Shown: positions 18,148 through 27,533, counted from the stretch's first letter. The stretch is 64,000 nucleotides of DNA from Vibrio nereis NBRC 15637 (GCF_001591105.1 NZ_BCUD01000006.1:186001-250000); one strand, 5' to 3'. Notes: generated by a model not told the origin, from the letters alone. Numbers and translations are program-made.

Positions 18148-20088
18148 TTAAAATGCGACATCAAGCCCTAGCCAGTAGCGACGTCCATCGCCAACATAAC
18201 CGTACTCTGCGTAATCAATATCTTCATCAAGCAGGTTGTAAATAGCACCTTTTAGCGTGGTGTTATTGGTCAGTTGATAGGTAATACCCGCGTCAACAAA
18301 CGTATGCCCAGGTTCGATTCTAGTTCGTGATGATGGCGTCGTTGTTGGATCCATCTCTTCACCGCGATAAGTAACTTTGGTCCAGCTCTCAAGCGCAGAT
18401 GTTGTCTGCCAGCTGACGTCTAAGTTAAACAGGTGTTTTGGTAGCTGTTGCAGTGGCTGACCTTTGTATTTACCTGTTTTCTGCTCTGAGTCGTTAAATG
18501 TGTAACTTGAGCTTAGATACACCGTCTCGGTGACAGGGGTAGCTAAGGTCGCTTCGACACCTTGTGTAACCGCTTCATCGACGTTAATACGGTAAGTAGG
18601 GTCAGATCCCCACTGGTTTGGACCGTCTGTACACAGAGTATCTGGGCACGTTACTCGCGTAATTTTGTCTTTAAAGTCATTATGGAACACAGTTAAAGAG
18701 GCATCTAAGCCTGACTCATTTTGATACATCAAGCTGAGCTCTTTGTTTACTGACGTTTCAGGGGTTAGATCAGGGTTGCCGTAAATGTTACCGCCGCCAC
18801 TTACCTGAGCCCACCCAGCTGTGATTTCGCGCAGTTGAGGAGAGCGGAAACCTGTCGCCACACCGCCTTTTAGTGTCCAATCCGAATCAAGACGCCACAC
18901 ACCGTAAGCACGCGGGCTAAAGTGAGAACCATAGTTCTCATCATGATCCAAACGTCCACCTAGTGTAAGGCTAAACGGATCCACAATGGTCCATTCATCT
19001 TCAATAAAGGCTGCCCACTTAGTGTTAGACGCTTCTGTTTGAGATGATGCCTTATTCGATGTGTAATCTTCTAGCTCTGCGCGGGTTCCTTCAACACCTG
19101 TCGTTAAGATATGAGATCCCAACTCAGTTGATAAGCTCGACTTAAACGTAGTGTTAGTGATGAGCATTTCACGCGTTTTGTTTTCACTATTCTCACGTTG
19201 CAAGTAAGTATCGGAGTGTCCTATGCCTTGCCAGTCACCACTGTGGCTGATGCTAAAGTAAGTACGGCGATAATCATTGAACGAGTCTTTTCTCGTTTCA
19301 GGAACCGATAATCCAACGTTACCTCGGCGAGTCTGCGCAGAAGTTCCCCCCTCCAATTGTACCGAGTGGTAGTCGTTAATCTGATAAGTTAGCTTTGAGC
19401 TAATACTCTGCAGATCTTTGTCTTCATAGCCATATTCAATATCATCTTCTTGTCTGGTCGTGTATTGACCAGATACCTGCATTGACAGATCTTCTGCCAA
19501 TGGACCATTTAGGAAAAAGTTAGCGCTTTGTTCACCACCAGAACGGCGATCTTCTTGGATCACTGTGCCGAGTTGAATGTTACCAGTCCACTCCGTCGCA
19601 TCTTTACGCGTAATGATGTTAATCACACCACCAATCGCATCAGAGCCATAAAGCGTAGACATAGGACCGCGGATCACCTCAATACGTTCGATCGCTTGTA
19701 ACGGTGGAAGCCACCCTTGCTCAATACCAGGACCATCACTGTTTGGGCGTGTTTCACGTGTTGTTTGACGTTTACCATCAACCAGAATCAAGGTGTACTT
19801 TGAGCTCATACCACGAATGCTGACATCCGTTGTATCGCCACCACCAGTAACAACAACACCCGGCACACTTTTCAGTGCATCGGTAACGTCGCGGTAGTAG
19901 CGAGACTCAAGCTCATCGCGTGAAATAACGCTGATACTCGCAGGTGCATCGGCTTGAGTTTGTTCAAAACCAGATGCGGTCACAACAACTGTTTCTAGTT
20001 GGTGCGTGTCTTCAGACGCAAAGACGTAAGGTGCACTGACGAAGGCTAAAACACCAGTCGTGATCACTGGCAGTTTATGAGTGGACAT
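18148..20088 (-). CDS. irgA: TonB-dependent siderophore receptor, IrgA-like
   Basis: Outer-membrane receptor; V. cholerae IrgA imports enterobactin-type catechol siderophores. The start at 20088 (second Met of the open frame) follows a GGAG site and gives a signal peptide MSTHKLPVITTGVLAFVSAPYVFA. TonB box region ETVVVTASG; plug domain with DVTDALKSVPGVVVTGGGDT, SIRGMSSKYTLILVDGK and GPMSTLYGSDAIGGVINI; 22-strand barrel ending YWLGLDVAF with terminal Phe. 646 aa. I recall close similarity to V. cholerae IrgA along the whole length. A near-perfect Fur box lies just upstream, and the divergent LysR gene matches IrgB, the known activator. Confidence 0.93.
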   Translation of the reverse strand: MSTHKLPVITTGVLAFVSAPYVFASEDTHQLETVVVTASGFEQTQADAPASISVISRDELESRYYRDVTDALKSVPGVVVTGGGDTTDVSIRGMSSKYTLILVDGKRQTTRETRPNSDGPGIEQGWLPPLQAIERIEVIRGPMSTLYGSDAIGGVINIITRKDATEWTGNIQLGTVIQEDRRSGGEQSANFFLNGPLAEDLSMQVSGQYTTRQEDDIEYGYEDKDLQSISSKLTYQINDYHSVQLEGGTSAQTRRGNVGLSVPETRKDSFNDYRRTYFSISHSGDWQGIGHSDTYLQRENSENKTREMLITNTTFKSSLSTELGSHILTTGVEGTRAELEDYTSNKASSQTEASNTKWAAFIEDEWTIVDPFSLTLGGRLDHDENYGSHFSPRAYGVWRLDSDWTLKGGVATGFRSPQLREITAGWAQVSGGGNIYGNPDLTPETSVNKELSLMYQNESGLDASLTVFHNDFKDKITRVTCPDTLCTDGPNQWGSDPTYRINVDEAVTQGVEATLATPVTETVYLSSSYTFNDSEQKTGKYKGQPLQQLPKHLFNLDVSWQTTSALESWTKVTYRGEEMDPTTTPSSRTRIEPGHTFVDAGITYQLTNNTTLKGAIYNLLDEDIDYAEYGYVGDGRRYWLGLDVAF

Positions 20089-20103
20089 TCCGATCTCCAT
20101 AAT

Positions 20104-20118
20104 TGATAATGATTATTA
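20104..20118. promoter_or_regulatory. Fur box between irgA and irgB
   Basis: TGATAATGATTATTA matches the 7-1-7 Fur consensus at 13 of 14 defined positions. It lies 15 bp upstream of the irgA start codon and about 110 bp upstream of irgB. Iron repression of irgA by Fur is established in V. cholerae. Confidence 0.85.
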
Positions 20119-20225
20119 TTTCCGAACGAGAATTATTCATAAATAGAATGAAATTCATAGAGAGACTTATGGAACGGTTCTTCCCGAATATGGAACATCA
20201 ATACGGTGAGGGTGAGAAGTAATAG

Positions 20226-21113
20226 ATGCATGACTTAGCTTCAATTCGCGCTTTTGATGCGCTTAACCAGCATAAAAGCCTGACGGCGGCGGCCAAGGCT
20301 CTTAACCAACCAAAATCAACGCTTAGTCGTAAGCTTGCTCAGTTAGAAGAAGATTTAGGCCAAGCCCTGACGACTCGGCAAGGAAACCGGCTGCTCCTAA
20401 CGCGTGCTGGCGAAGTGTTTGCTCACTACAGCCGACAAATGATTGAGTTGAGCGAAGAAAGCCATGACGCGCTGCAAGGACTGAATAATCAAATCTCAGG
20501 CCAGCTTCACATTGTCTGCCACGCAGCATTAGTGCGAAGCTGGCTGGGCAGCATTCTGAATCAGTTTATTGCAGACAACCCCAATGTGCGCATTAAGCTC
20601 ACCAGTGATTTTTCAGATGACCACCACGACCCAGATCTATTCATTTGGCTAGGAGATCGAAGCGGATTGGATTGGCGTAAGGAAACTTTGGGCCACTTTC
20701 GCTACACACCGTTCGCATCACGTGCGTATGTGCAAAAATATGGCCCATTTAGCCACCCAGAAGAACTAGAAAACCACCCTTGGATCGATTTTGGCTCCGT
20801 GCGAGAAAATGGCTTGATATTGGCGCATCCACAACGCGGAGAGTACTTCCTAGAACCCTTTGTCAGCCGACTTTACAGTGACAATATTGCGATGCAGATC
20901 GATACTATCGCTAACGGACATGGCGTGGGGCTACTCCCAACGTGGACAGTTAAAGGGTATGAAAAACATCACCCAGGCAGAATACAGGCTTGTCTTGAAG
21001 GCTGGCTTTCCGAGCCTATTGCGATAAATTGCTACACCCCCGCTGGCCGGCCTCCGCTGCGCCTGTCCGCTTTGCTAGAAAGCTTTCATCAGAACATTCC
21101 GCCAGGTTGGTAG
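20226..21113 (+). CDS. irgB: LysR-type regulator, IrgB-like
   Basis: 295 aa. N-terminal HTH: DLASIRAFDALNQHKSLTAAAKALNQPKSTLSRKLAQLEEDLGQ in short segments, closely matching V. cholerae IrgB, with TRQGNRLLLTRAGEVF following. The effector domain has ENHPWIDFGSVR and DTIANGHGVGLLPTW, also IrgB-like. Divergent from irgA with a 137-bp shared control region carrying the Fur box. IrgB activates irgA in V. cholerae; the same role is inferred here. Confidence 0.9.
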   Translation: MHDLASIRAFDALNQHKSLTAAAKALNQPKSTLSRKLAQLEEDLGQALTTRQGNRLLLTRAGEVFAHYSRQMIELSEESHDALQGLNNQISGQLHIVCHAALVRSWLGSILNQFIADNPNVRIKLTSDFSDDHHDPDLFIWLGDRSGLDWRKETLGHFRYTPFASRAYVQKYGPFSHPEELENHPWIDFGSVRENGLILAHPQRGEYFLEPFVSRLYSDNIAMQIDTIANGHGVGLLPTWTVKGYEKHHPGRIQACLEGWLSEPIAINCYTPAGRPPLRLSALLESFHQNIPPGW

Positions 21114-21135
21114 TGGGTCTACACTCACTAGAGAA

Positions 21136-22773
21136 TTAGCCTGCGGTGTCAACTCGTTTGGGGGACATCACTGATAGCGCATCCGGCTTGATCGAGACCT
21201 CGAGCGCATCGCTTTCAAACAATTCACCATCTATGACGTATTTGATTCCCTGCGGGTGGTGAATTCGAACCGACTCGACTTGGCGGTGCTCGGTAAAGCC
21301 GCCCACTTTCTCTGAGGTGAAACCTGAAACCACCAGCTCGGTTAACGAAAGCACATGCATACCTGGTGACTCGGCTTCGGGGATCCAGGTTACGTCTAGC
21401 TTTCCATCGTTAATGTCTGGCTCTCCGCTGCCTTGTGCCAATAAGGTACTAAATGGCGCCGCATTGGCGATCACCATGCTGTGCGTATCGATCACTTGCT
21501 CTTTTTCATCATCAAAACGGACGTTCAGCGACAAAACCTCACCATTCGCGACAGCGTCAAGAAACCCTTTCAAGTAGGCCCCTTGCCCATCACTGTTCTT
21601 CGCATCACGGTTAGCAAACTCGATCATTTGCTGCTCAAAACCCACAGCAGCAATCAATAATGCAATCTGCTCATTGCATTTGGCGACATCGATCTTCCTC
21701 GCCTCACCATGGATAATGGCATCACACGCCATCTCAATAGGCGTAAACTTAGAACCAATTCCCCACAAAGCATGGCAAAGCGCGTTCGCCGTACCACAAG
21801 GTAAGACTGCGAATCGTATCGGCTTTCCAACGATTTCTGAGGCCACTTCGTTTACTGTCCCATCGCCACCTGCGGCAATGATCATATCAGGCTGCTGGGT
21901 AAGAGCTTGCTTGGCTAGTTGAGTGGCGCTTACCTCCTCAGTTGTCTCTTGCACCTCGATTGAAAAATAGGGTGACAATGCTGCCATTATATTCGCTTTA
22001 TTTTCGGGCCATTTGCCACCGCCAGACACCGGATTAGCAACCAGGATCACTTTGGGTTTTGCCAAACCAAATTCTTGCTTGCTCATATACTGTTGCAACG
22101 CTTTATACTGTGCCGAATTCAGTCGAGCACGATGGCGAATCGATTGAATTTGTTTCATCACCTCAGCAATGCTCTTATTTGGCGATCTGGCTAGTAAATA
22201 AGCGACCATAATCATCACAGAGCGGCCACGCCCCAGCGCGCAATGAACGACTACCGAACGGTTTTTCTTCCGCTGTGATTCAATCCAGCGTACCGCTTTT
22301 AACAGGGTGGGGAAATCAGGATAGGAGTGGTCTAAGACAGGGACATTTAGGTAGTCGATACCCTCGCCAAGCAAAGAAACATTCAGGCTTTCAAATTCTG
22401 CGGTGACATCAAGTACCGCATCAATGTTGTGTTCATGCAGAGCCTCAATATCCGTTGGAGTTAAACGTGCAGCTAGGAATAGACCGGGTTCAATACGCTG
22501 AATACTGGGCAGTGAGGTAATCGAACGTATTACGCGGTTGTAAGTGTACACGCCCAGCATAAACGGCCAAAACAAGACCCTAACGGCTTTGGGGATGGTT
22601 CCATCACTGCGTTTACGAAAAATAGCTGCATTATTTCTAAAGTAGGCCAACGCCACCAACGCCAAAGATACGGCTGTCCAAAGCATGATTAAACTGAACA
22701 ACCAACCAAGGCCGAGCATTGATAAAACTAAAGCGATAATACCACCAAGCATATAATAAGCTGCTATTCGCAT
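21136..22773 (-). CDS. Membrane-anchored dual-specificity phosphatase-diacylglycerol kinase fusion (545 aa)
   Basis: Three parts in one chain. Residues about 3-80: hydrophobic helices (LGGIIALVLSMLGLGWLF and another near 65-78). Residues about 95-230: a dual-specificity/tyrosine phosphatase domain with HCALGRGRS, a full HCxxGxxRS catalytic loop, and an upstream general-acid region VLDHSYPDF. Residues about 240-545: a YegS-type diacylglycerol/lipid kinase with ANPVSGGGK, AAGGDGTVNE and LPCGTANALCHAL. The ATG at 22773 follows GGAG; a GTG two codons upstream is less well placed. All catalytic motifs look intact. Substrates are unknown; a phospholipid headgroup phosphatase/kinase pair is plausible. 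Single gene, convergent with irgB. Confidence 0.88.
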   Translation of the reverse strand: MRIAAYYMLGGIIALVLSMLGLGWLFSLIMLWTAVSLALVALAYFRNNAAIFRKRSDGTIPKAVRVLFWPFMLGVYTYNRVIRSITSLPSIQRIEPGLFLAARLTPTDIEALHEHNIDAVLDVTAEFESLNVSLLGEGIDYLNVPVLDHSYPDFPTLLKAVRWIESQRKKNRSVVVHCALGRGRSVMIMVAYLLARSPNKSIAEVMKQIQSIRHRARLNSAQYKALQQYMSKQEFGLAKPKVILVANPVSGGGKWPENKANIMAALSPYFSIEVQETTEEVSATQLAKQALTQQPDMIIAAGGDGTVNEVASEIVGKPIRFAVLPCGTANALCHALWGIGSKFTPIEMACDAIIHGEARKIDVAKCNEQIALLIAAVGFEQQMIEFANRDAKNSDGQGAYLKGFLDAVANGEVLSLNVRFDDEKEQVIDTHSMVIANAAPFSTLLAQGSGEPDINDGKLDVTWIPEAESPGMHVLSLTELVVSGFTSEKVGGFTEHRQVESVRIHHPQGIKYVIDGELFESDALEVSIKPDALSVMSPKRVDTAG

Positions 22774-22884
22774 ACACACTCCGCAATTTGGTCCCAGATA
22801 CCTTCATGTGAGTATTGAGTATAGACCTTCAACTCTGTTTTTTAACTTTATCTATCAATCACTTCAGTCACAGTAATAAGAATT

Positions 22885-22917
22885 AAAAAAAGAGGGCCAT
22901 CAATGATGGCCCTCTTT
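22885..22917 (-). terminator. Rho-independent terminator of tkt
   Basis: AAAGAGGGCCAT pairs with ATGGCCCTCTTT; on the minus strand it is followed by TTTTTTTAATTC. Lies 20 bp after the tkt stop. Confidence 0.9.
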
Positions 22918-22936
22918 CAACAACGTTTTAGTTCGC

Positions 22937-24931
22937 TTACGCTAGCAATTCTTTCGCTGTGTTTACTACGTTTTCAGTTGTGAAACCGAACATCTCAAAC
23001 AGCTGTCCAGCAGGCGCAGATTCACCAAAGCTCGTCATACCGATGATGCGACCATCAAAGCCCACGTACTTGTACCAGAAGTCTGCGATGCCCGCTTCGA
23101 TAGCGATACGAGCTGTTACGTCTGATGGTAAAACTGCTTCGCGGTAAGCTGCGTCTTGCTTGTCGAATGCGTCTGTTGAAGGCATTGAAACAACACGTAC
23201 TTGCTTACCTTCTGCAGTTAGTTGTGCTGCAGCTTCTACTGCTAGCTCAACTTCAGAACCTGTTGCGATAAGGATAAGCTCTGGCTTGCCTTCGCAATCT
23301 TTCAGGATGTAAGCGCCTTTTGCGATGTCTGCAACTTGCTCAGCCGTACGCTCTTGTTGTGCTAGGTTCTGACGCGAGAAGATAAGTGCGGTTGGCGCAT
23401 CTTTACGCTCGATAGCCAGTTTCCAAGCCACTGCTGACTCAACTTGGTCACATGGACGCCATGTGCTCATGTTTGGAGTCAGACGTAGAGACGCCATTTG
23501 CTCAACTGGTTGGTGAGTTGGACCGTCTTCGCCAAGGCCGATAGAGTCGTGCGTGTAAACCTGGATGTTCTGAACTTTCATCAGAGCTGCCATGCGCATT
23601 GCATTACGTGCGTATTCCATAAACATTAGGAATGTTGCGCCGTAAGGAACGAAACCGCCATGTAGCGCGATACCGTTCATGATGGCTGTCATACCGAATT
23701 CACGCACACCGTAGTGGATGTAGTTACCAGACGCGTCATCAGCTGTTAGCGACTTAGAGCCCGACCACATAGTCAGGTTAGAAGGCGCAAGGTCAGCAGA
23801 ACCACCCATGAATTCAGGCATTAGCGCACCAAATGCTTCTAACGCATTTTGAGAGGCTTTGCGTGACGCAATGTTTGCTGGGTTTGCTTGAAGATCCGCA
23901 ATGATTTTGCTTGCTTTCTCTTCCCACTCTGCTGGTAGTTCACCGTTTACGCGGCGTTTGAATTCAGCTGCCAGCTCAGGGTAATCCGCTGCATATGCTT
24001 CGAATTTTTCATTCCATGTAGCTTCTTTAGCGGCACCTGCTTCTTTCGCATCCCACTCTGCATATACATCAGCTGGAATTTCAAAAGGACCGTGCTCCCA
24101 ACCAAGGAACTCACGTGCTGCAGTAATTTCGTCAGCGCCTAGTGGTGCGCCGTGGCAGTCGTGTGAGCCCGCTTTGTTTGGTGAGCCAAAACCAATAATC
24201 GTTTTAGTACAGATTAGCGTTGGACGAGGATCTGCTTTTGCCGCTTCAATCGCTGCGTTGATCGCTTCTGGATCGTGCCCGTCTACCGCTGGGATAACAT
24301 GCCAACCGTACGCTTCAAAACGCTTCGGTGTATCGTCAGAGAACCAGCCTTCCACGTCACCATCAATTGAGATGCCGTTGTCATCCCAGAATGCGATCAG
24401 TTTGCCAAGACCTAATGTACCTGCCAGAGAACATGCCTCGTGCGAGATACCTTCCATCAAACAACCGTCACCCATAAACACGTACGTAAAGTGATCAACG
24501 ATGTCATGGCCTTCTTTGTTGAACTGTGCCGCTAGCGCTTTCTCTGCCAACGCCATACCAACCGCGTTGGTGATACCTTGACCTAAAGGACCAGTCGTAG
24601 TCTCGATACCTGGTGCGTAGCCGTACTCTGGGTGACCCGGAGTCTTAGAGTGCAACTGACGGAAGTTTTTCAGATCATCAATTGATAGCTCGTAACCGCT
24701 TAGGTGAAGCAGAGAGTAAATCAACATAGAACCGTGGCCGTTTGAAAGCACAAAGCGGTCGCGATCGGCCCACTCTGGGTTAGTTGGGTTGTGATTTAGG
24801 TGAGAGCGCCAAAGAACTTCGGCGATATCAGCCATACCCATAGGTGCACCTGGGTGGCCAGAGTTGGCTTTTTGAACGCCATCCATGCTTAAAGCGCGGA
24901 TTGCATTGGCAAGATGTTTACGAGACGACAT
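22937..24931 (-). CDS. tkt: Transketolase
   Basis: Thiamine-diphosphate enzyme of the non-oxidative pentose phosphate pathway. The start at 24931 follows CAGGAG and gives [16 protein letters not shown], matching E. coli TktA; the frame extends six codons further without need. 664 aa. TPP/Mg site GDGCLMEG (about 154-161), N-terminal [11 protein letters not shown], pyrimidine-domain [12 protein letters not shown], and [18 protein letters not shown]. Divergent from metK. Two PurR-like palindromes lie upstream. Confidence 0.97.
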   Translation of the reverse strand: MSSRKHLANAIRALSMDGVQKANSGHPGAPMGMADIAEVLWRSHLNHNPTNPEWADRDRFVLSNGHGSMLIYSLLHLSGYELSIDDLKNFRQLHSKTPGHPEYGYAPGIETTTGPLGQGITNAVGMALAEKALAAQFNKEGHDIVDHFTYVFMGDGCLMEGISHEACSLAGTLGLGKLIAFWDDNGISIDGDVEGWFSDDTPKRFEAYGWHVIPAVDGHDPEAINAAIEAAKADPRPTLICTKTIIGFGSPNKAGSHDCHGAPLGADEITAAREFLGWEHGPFEIPADVYAEWDAKEAGAAKEATWNEKFEAYAADYPELAAEFKRRVNGELPAEWEEKASKIIADLQANPANIASRKASQNALEAFGALMPEFMGGSADLAPSNLTMWSGSKSLTADDASGNYIHYGVREFGMTAIMNGIALHGGFVPYGATFLMFMEYARNAMRMAALMKVQNIQVYTHDSIGLGEDGPTHQPVEQMASLRLTPNMSTWRPCDQVESAVAWKLAIERKDAPTALIFSRQNLAQQERTAEQVADIAKGAYILKDCEGKPELILIATGSEVELAVEAAAQLTAEGKQVRVVSMPSTDAFDKQDAAYREAVLPSDVTARIAIEAGIADFWYKYVGFDGRIIGMTSFGESAPAGQLFEMFGFTTENVVNTAKELLA

Positions 24932-24999
24932 GTCTGCTCCTGAGTACATTAAGCGATACGAAAAATTTGGTTAATAATTCTCTCAAAGCACCACAGGGT

Positions 25000-25015
25000 G
25001 TGCAAACGTTTTCCA
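25000..25015. promoter_or_regulatory. PurR-like palindrome, tkt-proximal
   Basis: GTGCAAACGTTTTCCA differs from the PurR consensus ACGCAAACGTTTTCGT only in flanking bases. It is 69 bp upstream of the tkt start. A second copy is centred 85 bp away. Confidence 0.5.
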
Positions 25016-25084
25016 AGCCAAGACCTCACAATTGTTGCACCTTTTATCCCAATTCCTACTGATTTAATTTAATCAAGCGAAACT

Positions 25085-25100
25085 AAGCAAACGTTTGGTT
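25085..25100. promoter_or_regulatory. PurR-like palindrome, metK-proximal
   Basis: AAGCAAACGTTTGGTT has the perfect core CAAACGTTTG. It lies just upstream of the proposed metK -35 element. The 85-bp distance to the other site is close to eight helical turns. Confidence 0.45.
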
Positions 25101-25122
25101 ATAACAAAAACCAAAAAAGAGC

Positions 25123-25150
25123 TTGTAATTCGAGCAATCAAAATTAGAAT
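25123..25150 (+). promoter_or_regulatory. Probable metK promoter
   Basis: TTGTAA (25123-25128), a 16-nt spacer and TAGAAT (25145-25150). The -10 is 5/6 and the -35 is 4/6 to consensus. The MetJ operator starts at the next base. Confidence 0.5.
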
Positions 25151-25174
25151 AGCCGTCTAGATGTAGATACACCT
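25151..25174. promoter_or_regulatory. MetJ operator (met boxes) upstream of metK
   Basis: Three contiguous 8-mers: AGCCGTCT (7/8 to AGACGTCT), AGATGTAG (5/8) and ATACACCT (5/8). Tandem met boxes overlapping the start site are the known arrangement for MetJ repression of met genes, including metK, in gammaproteobacteria. Confidence 0.65.
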
Positions 25175-25197
25175 GCATATATTAGTATTATTTTGCG

Positions 25198-25224
25198 CTG
25201 GAGCGTTTATCATGCTCCGGTTTT
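25198..25224 (+). promoter_or_regulatory. Hairpin plus T-run in the metK leader
   Basis: CTGGAGC (25198-25204) pairs with GCTCCGG (25214-25220, one G-T), followed by TTTT. It sits between the proposed promoter and the metK start, so it could be a leaky terminator or attenuator, or simply a leader stem. Confidence 0.45.
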
Positions 25225-25247
25225 AAACCAGATATAGTGGAGCTAAC

Positions 25248-26402
25248 ATGGCTAAGCACCTGTTTACTTCTGAGTCAGTATCAGAAGGTCATCCAGATAA
25301 AATTGCAGACCAGATTTCTGATGCGGTTCTTGACGCGATTCTAGAGCAAGATCCTAAGGCTCGTGTTGCATGTGAAACTTACGTAAAAACCGGCATGGTA
25401 ATGGTCGGTGGTGAAATCACAACTTCAGCATGGGTAGACATCGAAGAGCTAACTCGTGAAACCGTTCGCGAAATCGGCTACGTGCACTCAGACATGGGCT
25501 TTGACGCTAACTCTTGTGCGGTACTGAACACCATCGGTAAGCAGTCTCCAGACATCAACCAAGGTGTTGATAAAGCAGACCCTAAAGAACAAGGTGCAGG
25601 CGACCAAGGCATTATGTTCGGTTACGCATGTAACGAAACTGACGTGCTAATGCCAGCGCCAATCACTTACTCTCACCGTCTTGTGCAAAAGCAAGCGGAA
25701 GTGCGTAAAAACGGCACACTACCTTGGTTGCGTCCAGACGCAAAATCACAGGTAACGTTCCAATACGACCAAGGCAAGATCGTTGGTATTGACGCAGTTG
25801 TACTTTCAACTCAGCACTGTGACTCAATCTCTACGCCTGACCTACGCGAAGCGGTGATGGAAACAATCATCAAGCCGGTACTGCCTGCTGAATGGATCAA
25901 CAAAGACACAGACTTCTTCATCAACCCAACCGGTCGTTTCGTAATCGGTGGCCCAATGGGTGACTGTGGTCTAACAGGTCGTAAGATCATTGTTGACACT
26001 TACGGCGGTGCAGCGCGTCACGGTGGTGGTGCATTCTCTGGTAAAGATCCATCAAAAGTTGACCGTTCTGCAGCATACGCAGCACGTTACGTAGCGAAAA
26101 ACATCGTTGCCGCTGGTATGGCTGACCGTTGTGAAATCCAACTGTCTTACGCAATCGGTGTGGCGGATCCTACCTCTATCATGGTGGAAACGTTCGGTAC
26201 TGAGAAAGTCTCTCACGACGTTATCGTTAAAGCGGTTCGCCAGTTCTTTGACCTGCGTCCATACGGCCTACAAGAAATGCTTAACCTTCTTCAGCCTATC
26301 TATAAGAAGACCGCAGCATACGGTCACTTCGGTCGCGAAGAATTCCCATGGGAAGCAACAGACAAAGCAGCACTTCTGCGCGAGTTTGCTGGTATTAAAT
26401 AA
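25248..26402 (+). CDS. metK: S-adenosylmethionine synthetase
   Basis: Makes SAM from methionine and ATP. 384 aa, the length of E. coli MetK. Motifs: [29 protein letters not shown], the central [20 protein letters not shown] phosphate loop, and [11 protein letters not shown] at the C-terminus. Monocistronic, with a MetJ operator upstream and a strong terminator downstream. Codon use indicates high expression. Confidence 0.98.
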   Translation: MAKHLFTSESVSEGHPDKIADQISDAVLDAILEQDPKARVACETYVKTGMVMVGGEITTSAWVDIEELTRETVREIGYVHSDMGFDANSCAVLNTIGKQSPDINQGVDKADPKEQGAGDQGIMFGYACNETDVLMPAPITYSHRLVQKQAEVRKNGTLPWLRPDAKSQVTFQYDQGKIVGIDAVVLSTQHCDSISTPDLREAVMETIIKPVLPAEWINKDTDFFINPTGRFVIGGPMGDCGLTGRKIIVDTYGGAARHGGGAFSGKDPSKVDRSAAYAARYVAKNIVAAGMADRCEIQLSYAIGVADPTSIMVETFGTEKVSHDVIVKAVRQFFDLRPYGLQEMLNLLQPIYKKTAAYGHFGREEFPWEATDKAALLREFAGIK

Positions 26403-26430
26403 TTTAATACCTCACCCATATCAAACACGA

Positions 26431-26462
26431 AAGAGCTTCTGGGCAACCAGAAGCTCTTTTTT
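26431..26462 (+). terminator. Rho-independent terminator of metK
   Basis: AAGAGCTTCTGG-GCAA-CCAGAAGCTCTT followed by TTTTATT: a 12-bp perfect stem, 28 bp past the stop. Confidence 0.95.
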
Positions 26463-26619
26463 ATTGCGCATAAAAGCACACAACAAATTTGTATTTTTTT
26501 GCCAAGCGGTCAATAGTTAAGAGTATGTTAACGAGCTAAGTCCTCCGGCTCAGTTCGTTGATACAATAAACTCTTGCCCCCAACAGAAGTCACGCAAGCC
26601 GGGCATCGAGTTTCAAACG

Positions 26620-26640
26620 CACCAAGCATATCGCTTGGTG
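26620..26640. repeat. Perfect inverted repeat upstream of the DUF2189 gene
   Basis: CACCAAGC-ATATC-GCTTGGTG, 28 bp upstream of the ATG at 26669. A second, imperfect stem (AACGAGCTAAG / CTCAGTTCGTT, 26530-26559) lies further upstream. Either a protein operator or a structured leader. Confidence 0.5.
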
Positions 26641-26668
26641 AGAACAGAGAATCGATCAAGGAGGATCT

Positions 26669-27466
26669 ATGCCTCGTACGGTGAACCAACATGACTTCAG
26701 CAACAAGCGAAAGGAAGTCTCAGATAAAGAATATGCTCGCACGATACCTTGCAACCAACTGAGCATATCCGCTCCTTTTCATTGGTTGTCCCTCGGACTG
26801 CATGACTTTGTCCGCATGCCACTCATCAGTGCATTTTACGGGCTCTGCTTCATGGCCGCCGCGGTGGGTATCGTACTGTTAGTGCAATGGCAAGGCACAC
26901 ACCTAGTCGTACTACCGAGCCTAATTGTTTACATGTTAATCGGCCCATTTTTAGCACTCGGCCTATACGACGCGAGCTGGGAGCGAGAAAAAGGCCACAA
27001 AGCCAGTCTGTTCCACTCAATGAAAGCGATTGGACGTAACTCAACCTCTCAATGGGCATTTGCGGTTTTACTCGCGGTAGCAATGATCTTTTGGATGCGT
27101 ATCGCAGCCCTGCTTCATGCTCTTTACCCATCAGTGCAAGGCGCGCCGCTGGCTGACTTCTTACCTTTCTTGGTGATCGGCTCGCTGGTGGGCTTTGTGC
27201 TTGCAGCAGTAGTGTTCAGCATCTCTGCATTTTCAATTCCACTAATGATGGAACGCCGCGTTGACGTTATGACTGCGGTATTCAGTAGCTTTAACGCGGT
27301 GAAATCGAATATTCCAGCGATGATCGTGTGGGCACTACTGATCTGCGGCGGTATTTTGGTCGGCTTTGCCACTTACGGGATCGGAATGCTGTTTACCATG
27401 CCTATCTTAGGTTATGCGACCTGGCATGGTTACCATGAGACCATTAAGAAAAAACATACTCCTTAA
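26669..27466 (+). CDS. DUF2189-family inner-membrane protein (265 aa)
   Basis: A polytopic membrane protein with about five or six hydrophobic segments (around 60-90, 92-105, 130-150, 170-200 and 220-250). Sequence features fit DUF2189: the SAPFHWLSLGLHDF opening, MLIGPFLALGLYDASWEREKG, and ERRVDVMTAVFSSFNAVKSN. Function unknown. RBS AAGGAGGA at 26659-26666 is strong. It ends at a hairpin that overlaps the region just before sprT, so it is probably its own transcription unit between metK and sprT. Confidence 0.82.
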   Translation: MPRTVNQHDFSNKRKEVSDKEYARTIPCNQLSISAPFHWLSLGLHDFVRMPLISAFYGLCFMAAAVGIVLLVQWQGTHLVVLPSLIVYMLIGPFLALGLYDASWEREKGHKASLFHSMKAIGRNSTSQWAFAVLLAVAMIFWMRIAALLHALYPSVQGAPLADFLPFLVIGSLVGFVLAAVVFSISAFSIPLMMERRVDVMTAVFSSFNAVKSNIPAMIVWALLICGGILVGFATYGIGMLFTMPILGYATWHGYHETIKKKHTP

Positions 27467-27495
27467 CTTCTCAGTAAGATTCGGTTTATGATGCG

Positions 27496-27523
27496 CCCCA
27501 GCCATTGTGCTGGGGTTATTTTT
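27496..27523 (+). terminator. Terminator of the DUF2189 gene
   Basis: CCCCAGC-CATTGT-GCTGGGG followed by TTATTTTT. Its right arm covers an in-frame GTG (27507) of the sprT frame, which argues that sprT starts later. Confidence 0.8.
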
Positions 27524-27533
27524 GGGAGTAAGG

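Noticed and set aside
25151..25247. SAM riboswitch upstream of metK
   Set aside because: Only one short hairpin is visible, no multi-helix junction, and MetJ boxes explain the expected regulation.
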